From: CAYVLI01 sp964452105 [NCBI: uncultured Nitrospinota bacterium]
GTDB lineage: Bacteria; JAUXIQ01
Assembly (NCBI GenBank): GCA_964452105.1
Contig: CAYVLI010000069.1
Span: 1 to 9,893, forward strand
Length of the DNA: 9,893 bases
Direction of reading: 5' to 3'
The notes below the pieces were generated by a model, which had not been told where the DNA came from, did not search any database, and was given only the letters and a program-made list of their open reading frames with translations. A program made the translations under genes and the position numbers. Below are positions 5,601 to 9,893 of this stretch, in pieces. Every line of letters begins with the position of its first letter. The first letter of the stretch is position 1.

Positions 5601-6683
5601 ATGGCGAAAGCAAAGATAAAGATGATAACAGGCAACGAGGCCGTGGCCCGCGGCGCCATCGAGGCCGGTTGCAAGTATTTCTTCGGCTACCCCATCACCC
5701 CGCAGAGCGACATACCGGAGTTCATGTCCAGGGAACTTCCGAAGCTCGGAGGAGTGTTCGTACAGTCCGAGTCGGAGACGGCGTCCATATATATGGTTTA
5801 CGGCGGGGCGCTCACTGGCGAGCGGGTCATGACTTCCACCTCCAGCCCAGGCTTCAGCCTCATGCAGGAGGGCGTGTCATACATCGCCGAGATGGAGGCC
5901 CCGGCGGTGGTGGTGAACGTCCAGAGGCTCGGCCCCGGCATCGGCGTGGGCGGGCAGGGCGGCCAGATGGATTATCGCCAGGTCACCAAAGGCGGCGGCC
6001 ACGGCGGCTACCGCAACATAGTGCTTGCGCCCTGGTCGCCGCAGGAGACCTTCGACCTCATGCAGGCGGCCTTCCACCTGGCGGACAAGTACCGCGTGCT
6101 CTCCATCGTCATGACCGACTTCATCATAGGCCAGCTTGCGGAGCAGGTGGAAATCAAGACGCTCGACCTGGGCCCCGTACCCGAAAAGCCCTGGGGTCTC
6201 CGGGGCAAGGACAAAAAAGGCGGCCGCCGCGATTTCCACGTGGCGGGGGTATTCAACCATGGCGGCGTCCTCCAGTACAACACGCATCAGGAAGAGAAAT
6301 ACAAGACCATATCCGAAAACGAAGTCAGGTACGATACCTGCCTGGCTGAAGACGCGGAACTGCTCGTCGTCTCCTGGGGTTCCTCGGCCAGGATAGCCAT
6401 GGGAGCGGTGAACATGGCCCGCGCCGAGGGACTGAAGGTGGGGCTGTTCCGGCCCGTCACCCTCTGGCCCTATCCCGTGGAGCAGCTCAGGGAAGCGGCG
6501 CTCAAAGCCGGAAAAGTCCTGGTGGTAGAGGATAATCAGGGCCAGATGCTGGAGGACGTGGAGGCGTACCTGCAGGGGAAAGTACCCGTCCACTTCCTGG
6601 GCATGTGGGCGCGACACAACGACCAGGCCAACGGAATAATCCACCCCGAGCGGGTGTTACAGGAGGTGAAAGACCTTATATGA
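5601..6683 (+). CDS. vorB: 2-oxoacid:ferredoxin oxidoreductase alpha subunit (VorB/KorA type)
   Basis: This 360-residue protein is the pyrimidine-binding (alpha) subunit of a CoA-dependent 2-oxoacid:ferredoxin oxidoreductase. The complex oxidatively decarboxylates a 2-oxoacid to acyl-CoA and CO2 and reduces ferredoxin. The N-terminal domain shows FGYPITPQS (28-36), ESETAS with Glu59 (a probable TPP-activating glutamate), and STSSPGFSLMQEG (79-91). A GGGHGGYR stretch follows, and a transketolase C-terminal-like domain fills about 230-360. The pattern fits VorB (3-methyl-2-oxobutanoate) subunits best, but 2-oxoglutarate (KorA) enzymes are close, so the substrate is not certain. AGGAAAG ends five bases before the ATG. 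The stop codon overlaps the start of the beta gene (ATGA), so the two are translationally coupled. Unlike many such operons, no ferredoxin-type delta gene precedes it. Confidence 0.92.
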   Translation: MAKAKIKMITGNEAVARGAIEAGCKYFFGYPITPQSDIPEFMSRELPKLGGVFVQSESETASIYMVYGGALTGERVMTSTSSPGFSLMQEGVSYIAEMEAPAVVVNVQRLGPGIGVGGQGGQMDYRQVTKGGGHGGYRNIVLAPWSPQETFDLMQAAFHLADKYRVLSIVMTDFIIGQLAEQVEIKTLDLGPVPEKPWGLRGKDKKGGRRDFHVAGVFNHGGVLQYNTHQEEKYKTISENEVRYDTCLAEDAELLVVSWGSSARIAMGAVNMARAEGLKVGLFRPVTLWPYPVEQLREAALKAGKVLVVEDNQGQMLEDVEAYLQGKVPVHFLGMWARHNDQANGIIHPERVLQEVKDLI

Positions 6684-7453
6684 GCGAAGAAACCGAAGGC
6701 AAAAAGGTAGTTCTCGATAAACCGAAGCTGAGAACGGAAGCTCCCAGCACATACTGCTCCGGGTGCCACTACGGCATCATAACCCGTATCTTCTGCGAGG
6801 CCATAGACGAGCTGGGCATCGAGGGGAAAGCCATCGGCCTGGCGGGCGTGGGCTGCAGCTTCGGCAGCAAGCCCCTCCACATAGGCATAGACTGGGCGTC
6901 CTGTCCCCACGGCAGGGCCCCGGCCATGGCCACGGCCATAAAGCGCATCCACCCCGACGCCATAGTGTTCACCGTCCAGGGCGACGGCGACCTGGGCGCG
7001 ATAGGCCTGGGCTGCTTCATGAACGCGGTGCTGCGCAACGAGAAACTGACCACCTTCTTCCTCAACAACGCCGGATACGGCCAGACGGGAGGCCAGATGG
7101 CCCCCACCTCCCTCCTGGGGATGAAGACCTCCACCACGCCGGAAGGGCGAGATCCCGCCACCACGGGCTTCCCCCTCCACGGTGCGGAGCTGGTGGCGAG
7201 CATGAAGGGTGTCTCCTACGTGGCCAGGGTCTCGGTACACACCCCGGCCAACTACCAGAAAGCCAAAAAGGCGGTGAAGGCCGCTTTACAGAAACAGATT
7301 GACGGCATGGGCTATAGCTTCGTGGAGTTCGTCTCGGCCTGCCCCACCATCTGGCGCATGACGCCGGTCGATTCCTTGACGTTTGTCGAGGAGAACATGC
7401 TCAAGGAATACCCCCTGGGCGTCCTCAAGGACGAATCGGAGCCGGCTACTTAG
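6680..7453 (+). CDS. 2-oxoacid:ferredoxin oxidoreductase beta subunit (TPP-binding)
   Basis: This 257-residue protein is the thiamine-diphosphate-binding subunit, KorB/VorA-like. The TPP and Mg motif runs from GDGD (101-104) to NN (129-130), followed by GYGQTGGQMAPTS. Four cysteines, Cys26 and Cys29 (CSGC), Cys59 (GVGCSFG) and Cys221 (SACPTIW), fit the single [4Fe-4S] cluster of this subunit. The frame stays open for 25 codons inside the alpha gene. The ATG at 6680 is chosen because AGGAGGTG (6661-6668) is a near-perfect ribosome binding site 11 bases before it and because it makes the classic four-base overlap with the alpha stop. The gamma gene that normally follows directly is displaced by 1.1 kb of repeats and an extra gene. 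Confidence 0.93.
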   Translation: MSEETEGKKVVLDKPKLRTEAPSTYCSGCHYGIITRIFCEAIDELGIEGKAIGLAGVGCSFGSKPLHIGIDWASCPHGRAPAMATAIKRIHPDAIVFTVQGDGDLGAIGLGCFMNAVLRNEKLTTFFLNNAGYGQTGGQMAPTSLLGMKTSTTPEGRDPATTGFPLHGAELVASMKGVSYVARVSVHTPANYQKAKKAVKAALQKQIDGMGYSFVEFVSACPTIWRMTPVDSLTFVEENMLKEYPLGVLKDESEPAT

Positions 7454-7484
7454 ATAAATTTGAATATTGTAGCGACGTTCTTAG

Positions 7485-7511
7485 TGATACTCACCCCTTC
7501 AGGGGTGGGAG
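7485..7511 (-). repeat. Hairpin repeat with CTCCCACCC arm, copy 2
   Basis: CACCCCT (7492-7498) pairs with AGGGGTG (7501-7507). Read on the minus strand, the block matches the element at 20-46, including the flanks GCTCCCACCC and GTATC. It lies 30-50 bases after the beta stop codon. No T-tract follows, so an intrinsic terminator is not supported. Confidence 0.5.
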
Positions 7512-7615
7512 CATCATCACCACACGGCGAGCGTGGCCCGAATCCCCGGATTCATCCAGGGGATGCCCCCGCCGTAAACGGTGGGAGCGGCTATAGTGAC
7601 TATAATGTCTTATGT

Positions 7616-7723
7616 GTCATTCTCCGGCTCGATCGGGGAATCCAGAGACAAAAAACGACTGAAACATTAAAAAACTGGATTCCCGCCCCCATTTTCACGA
7701 GGGCATGTTTTCGCGGGAATGAC
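7616..7723. repeat. MITE-like inverted-repeat element, GTCATTC...GAATGAC
   Basis: The ends GTCATTC (7616-7622) and GAATGAC (7717-7723) are inverted. An inner pair, GGGAATCCAG (7636-7645) with CTGGATTCCC (7675-7684), is perfect. The right arm also folds on itself (CCCGC near 7682 with GCGGG near 7713). The roughly 108-bp element has no coding content. Elements with these ends are common dispersed intergenic repeats in bacterial genomes; that is general recollection, not a search result. Confidence 0.7.
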
Positions 7724-7808
7724 AGGGAGTATAAATGAAACGTAAAACAGGTAATGGTTGAATCGAGAATCGAGTTGGATGCCTGAATGACACTACTAAA
7801 AGGTTTTT

Positions 7809-7837
7809 TGCTGTCGGGTGCGGAGACCCGACAGCAC
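7809..7837. repeat. Palindromic repeat GCTGTCGGGT / ACCCGACAGC, copy 2
   Basis: An 11-bp stem (7809-7819 with 7826-7836) and GCGGAG loop are identical to the core at 299-326. It ends 26 bases before the ATG of the small gene at 7863, so it would lie in or just before that gene's leader. Confidence 0.75.
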
Positions 7838-7862
7838 ACTGTATTTATGGAGTAACCTTTTG

Positions 7863-8300
7863 ATGAAAATAGAAGGTATTTGCCAAAGGGGGCTTGGTGC
7901 AGCGACAAACAATCTTTGCGTTCAACTACCCTTGATTGCAAAAGAATTCCCTGAGGTTGAACATTGCCATCGAGGGACAATAAATCTATGTTTAGATTTC
8001 CCTTTACTGGTTCTTGCGCCAGACCATAGAACAAAACCAATTCCTTGGTTCAAGTGCTCAACGGGACAAGGGGAGGTTTTCGATTTTCTTCGCATCCGCT
8101 TGGAAGCTCCTATTGGCAATGCAGCATTACCTGCATGGCTGTATATCCCTCATGGATCGCCACATAGGACAAACCTACGGCATCATGAAATCATTGCTCC
8201 AAAGGTGAGTATTACTATGGGGGATCGATGCCTTTTATATATTGAAAGAAATGTAGTGCAAATGCCGTATCAATACTATCCGGTGCATGTGGTTGCGTAA
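7863..8300 (+). CDS. Small protein resembling CTP-dependent riboflavin kinase (RibK/DUF120-like), divergent
   Basis: This 145-residue protein is not clearly assignable, but its layout recalls archaeal CTP-dependent riboflavin kinases. An IEG...GLG stretch (3-12) is followed by GTINL (38-42), comparable to the PGTLNV motif of that fold. A later half has LPAWLYIP, an HRTN segment and HHEIIAPKV before a short GDRCLLYIE strand, comparable to IAPVxLR and GDEVEI. In RibK the GT-N segment binds metal and nucleotide, so kinase activity is possible but unproven. Other cradle-loop-barrel proteins are an alternative. The frame extends upstream to GTG at 7818, but that start falls in a palindromic repeat. 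The ATG at 7863 has GGAG ten bases before it. The gene is more AT-rich than its neighbours and sits inside the island that splits the oxidoreductase operon, which suggests acquisition. Confidence 0.65.
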   Translation: MKIEGICQRGLGAATNNLCVQLPLIAKEFPEVEHCHRGTINLCLDFPLLVLAPDHRTKPIPWFKCSTGQGEVFDFLRIRLEAPIGNAALPAWLYIPHGSPHRTNLRHHEIIAPKVSITMGDRCLLYIERNVVQMPYQYYPVHVVA

Positions 8301-8301
8301 G

Positions 8302-8329
8302 GTAGGGCGAACACAAGGTTCGCCCCTAC
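8302..8329. repeat. GTAG-headed hairpin directly after the RibK-like gene
   Basis: GGGCGAAC (8305-8312) pairs with GTTCGCCC (8318-8325), flanked by GTAG on the left and CTAC on the right with one unpaired base. It begins two bases after the stop codon at 8298-8300. No T-tract follows. Confidence 0.65.
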
Positions 8330-8339
8330 GGACTGTGAA

Positions 8340-8450
8340 AAAGTTTTCCCTGGCGAAAGTCTCCTCCCCCTTGACGGGGGAGGAACAAAGGTGGGGGTGA
8401 AAATTTATAACCCCCTCCCTTAATCCCTCCCGCCAAGGGAGGGAAAAAAC
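8340..8450. repeat. Composite palindromic repeat of C/G tracts
   Basis: Three nested or adjacent stems are visible: CCTCCCCC (8363-8370) with GGGGGAGG (8376-8383), the GGGGGT near 8392 with ACCCCC near 8410, and TCCCTCC (8424-8430) with GGAGGGA (8438-8444). TTTTCCCTGGCG at the left end and CGCCAAGGGA at the right end are roughly inverted. The whole is about 110 bp and reads as a non-autonomous dispersed element. It encodes nothing. Confidence 0.6.
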
Positions 8451-8598
8451 AACTGTGAGCTTTAATGAGTCCTTCCCCACGAGGGAAGTTAATTAAATGC
8501 TTGACATGAAAGACAGTTGCTACAAACTGATAATATTTATAAGGTTATCAAATTATTTTGGTTCTACTTGAAAGTCCCGGTTGAAAGCAGAGGTAAGA

Positions 8599-9177
8599 AT
8601 GGCTCAGAAAACGGTTGATAGATGTCACAAGGTGATGTTCGCGGGGATAGGCGGGAAGGGGGTCCTGACGGTGGGACGCCTGCTTGCCGGATCGGGCGTG
8701 GCCGAGTACAAACACTCCTCCTTTTTCCCCAACTACGGCGCGGCGCAGAGAGGCGGAGACGCCGAGTGCACGGTGATACTCTCCGACGAGGAGCTCGGTT
8801 CGCCGGTGCAGTTCTACGTGCCCGCCGCGGTGGTCATGGATGGCTCTGTGTTCAGACAGTTCGAGGAGCGCGTCCAGCCGGACGGCGTCCTCTTCGTGGA
8901 CAGCACGGTCATCGCTGACAAGGTGGAACGAAAGGACGTGCAGGTTTATTACATACCCGCCACGCAGATGGCCTCGGAGTTGGGCAGCAGCCAGGTGGCC
9001 AACCTGGTCCTGTTAGGCGCATACCTGGAGCAATCGGGAGCGGTTCCCATCGAGGTGGTGGAGAAGGCCCTCGAGGCCGCCATGAAGGGTGGCAGGCATG
9101 AGGCGCTATTGCAGGTCAACAAGGATGCGCTGCACGCCGGGGCGGATTTTATCAGGGAGGCCGCGCCGAATAAATAA
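8599..9177 (+). CDS. 2-oxoacid:ferredoxin oxidoreductase gamma subunit
   Basis: This 192-residue protein is the third catalytic-core subunit (KorC/VorC-like), of usual length for a separate gamma chain, which binds CoA in this enzyme class. It opens with FAGIGGKGVLTVGRLLA (14-30), the glycine-rich start typical of the family. SSFFPNYGAAQRGGDAECTV follows, where related proteins have a YGPEMRGG-type segment. A TTG at 8581 is also in frame, but the ATG at 8599 has AGAGG five bases before it and is preferred. It must work with the alpha and beta subunits encoded at 5601-7453, yet it lies 1.1 kb after the beta gene, past an island of repeats and an unrelated gene. Expression may therefore depend on read-through or on a local promoter near 8500-8545. 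Confidence 0.92.
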   Translation: MAQKTVDRCHKVMFAGIGGKGVLTVGRLLAGSGVAEYKHSSFFPNYGAAQRGGDAECTVILSDEELGSPVQFYVPAAVVMDGSVFRQFEERVQPDGVLFVDSTVIADKVERKDVQVYYIPATQMASELGSSQVANLVLLGAYLEQSGAVPIEVVEKALEAAMKGGRHEALLQVNKDALHAGADFIREAAPNK

Positions 9178-9206
9178 GACGTGGGGAGAACTTCGCGTCG
9201 TAGGTG

Positions 9207-9893
9207 TTATATCATCCGCTCCATGCACCTGGTAATGGCGGCGTCCATGTCGCCGTCGAAGTTGCGCTGCAGACGCTCTATGGCCTTGTCCACCTGAGCT
9301 CTGGCCTCTTCATTTTCCAGGTCGTCCAGGCGCAGATAGTATCGCAGTCTCCGGCCCAGGGAGAAGTGAAATTTTTCTTCCGGAGGCAGCGCGAGGTATC
9401 TGTCCACTATGGCCAGGAGCTTGTCCTTGTCCTCGGGGAACTTTCCGTTTAGCTCCATGAGCAGGTTTATCATGTGGTCGCTGGCGAAGAAGCTGTTGAT
9501 GCCCTCAAGGCTCTGAAGGAGCAGTTTTTCCTCTACGATCATCTCTTCGTCGTTTTGCCGCTCCCACTCCCCGCGTTCCATCTTCTCATGGATGGGTGTG
9601 CCGGGCCGGGCGTTCATGGTGCGAATCCTGATGAAGTCCGGGTCTATCTGGTTCAGCACCCGGGCCGTCTCGATTGCGTGCTCTCGCCACCACTTCTTTC
9701 CGCCCAGGCCCAGGATGACGTATTCGGAGAGTGAAATCCCCGCTTCTTTGACCCTCTGCCCGGCGATGATGTGCTGCTCCGGCGTGCAGCCCTTCTTGAC
9801 GTAATTTAGCAGCTCTCTGTAGCCGGATTCCAGGCCCACGTGTATGCGGGACAGCCCGGCATCCTTGAGCTCCTTCAGTTCCTCCACAGAGCG
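9207..9893 (-). CDS. Radical SAM protein, C-terminal part (5' end beyond the window)
   Basis: The frame is open to the window edge (at 9885-9887 is a GTG codon, preceded by Arg-Ser codons), so the N-terminal half with the CxxxCxxC cluster motif is outside. The visible 228 residues start in the radical SAM barrel: GLSRIHVGLESG with the GLESG motif, then KEAGISLSEYVILGLGG, ending the barrel near INQIDPDFIRIRT-like sequence (LNQIDPDFIRIRT) and PGTPIHEKM. A helical tail with many charged residues follows, including HMINLLMELNGKFPEDK. This fits a family of single-gene radical SAM proteins with unknown substrate. It converges with the gamma subunit gene, with 29 bases between the stop codons and no obvious terminator. 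Confidence 0.85.
   Translation of the reverse strand, partial: RSVEELKELKDAGLSRIHVGLESGYRELLNYVKKGCTPEQHIIAGQRVKEAGISLSEYVILGLGGKKWWREHAIETARVLNQIDPDFIRIRTMNARPGTPIHEKMERGEWERQNDEEMIVEEKLLLQSLEGINSFFASDHMINLLMELNGKFPEDKDKLLAIVDRYLALPPEEKFHFSLGRRLRYYLRLDDLENEEARAQVDKAIERLQRNFDGDMDAAITRCMERMI

Larger units (their letters stand above)
7454..7862. other. Repeat-filled first half of the island between beta and gamma genes
   Basis: This stretch has no convincing gene. A frame of 92 codons (7460-7738) is mostly a translation of the inverted-repeat element at 7616-7723. The part at 7540-7590 is also structured: CCCGCCGT and ACGGTGGG can pair with one G-T. A tandem AATCGAG pair lies at about 7759-7772. 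The composition differs from the GC-rich genes on both sides. Confidence 0.55.
8301..8598. other. Repeat-filled second half of the island, before the gamma gene
   Basis: No gene is supported; a minus-strand frame at 8235-8480 is a read-through of repeats. Besides the two repeats listed separately, CTTCCC-CACGA-GGGAAG (8472-8488) is a small hairpin. TTGACA (8501-8506) and GATAAT (8529-8534) look like promoter hexamers but are 22 bases apart, which is too far for a standard promoter. A shifted pair could drive the gamma gene. Confidence 0.45.

Noticed and set aside
5877-6644. Long minus-strand frame of 255 codons
   Set aside because: It is antisense to the oxidoreductase alpha gene; open antisense frames are expected in GC-rich coding sequence.
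7460-7738. 92-codon open frame after the beta gene
   Set aside because: Most of it is translation of the inverted-repeat element at 7616-7723 and of hairpin sequence; no ribosome binding site or protein-family motif is visible.
8235-8480. 81-codon minus-strand frame
   Set aside because: It reads through the composite repeat at 8340-8450 and overlaps the end of the small gene at 7863-8300; the peptide is typical of translated intergenic repeats.
8501-8534. Standard promoter for the gamma gene
   Set aside because: TTGACA and GATAAT are 22 bases apart, beyond the usual 16-18, so no promoter feature was listed.

Overview
The window reads as a piece of an anaerobic bacterial chromosome. GC-rich genes for oxygen-sensitive, ferredoxin-linked enzymes alternate with AT-richer intergenic stretches full of small palindromic repeats. 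GC-rich genes that still use many ATA (Ile) and AGG (Arg) codons, together with these enzyme types, would fit an anaerobe of the Chloroflexota, deep-subsurface Actinomycetota or Desulfobacterota kind. The sequence alone does not settle the phylum, and no rRNA, tRNA or CRISPR array was seen.

Layout. Positions 1-578 hold no convincing gene but several hairpin repeats. Positions 579-2954 (minus strand) carry two adjacent genes for the two subunits of a 2-hydroxyacyl-CoA dehydratase / class I benzoyl-CoA reductase-type enzyme (BcrC-like then BcrB-like), six bases apart, behind a roughly 150-nt leader. Positions 3369-4457 (plus) encode a metallo-beta-lactamase-fold/rhodanese fusion of the persulfide dioxygenase type. 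Positions 4545-5350 hold a REP-associated tyrosine transposase (RAYT) gene on the minus strand. It lies between two almost identical 141-bp direct repeats, and each repeat contains a head-to-head pair of REP hairpins whose stems differ by compensatory changes. Positions 5601-7453 encode the alpha and beta subunits of a 2-oxoacid:ferredoxin oxidoreductase (VorB/KorA type), overlapping by four bases. The gamma subunit follows only at 8599-9177, after a 1.1-kb AT-richer island. That island holds MITE-like repeats and one small gene (7863-8300) that looks like a divergent CTP-dependent riboflavin kinase-like protein. The window ends in the C-terminal part of a radical SAM protein on the minus strand (9207-9893).

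How the genes may work together (inference). The 2-oxoacid oxidoreductase makes acyl-CoA and reduced ferredoxin. Benzoyl-CoA reductases and 2-hydroxyacyl-CoA dehydratases draw low-potential electrons from ferredoxin through an ATP-driven activator. The two modules could therefore be coupled, but no activator ATPase and no ferredoxin gene lie in this window. The persulfide dioxygenase-like protein would handle sulfane sulfur. The most distinctive part of the window is the RAYT gene with its duplicated REP pairs, followed by the repeat-rich island that splits the oxidoreductase operon.
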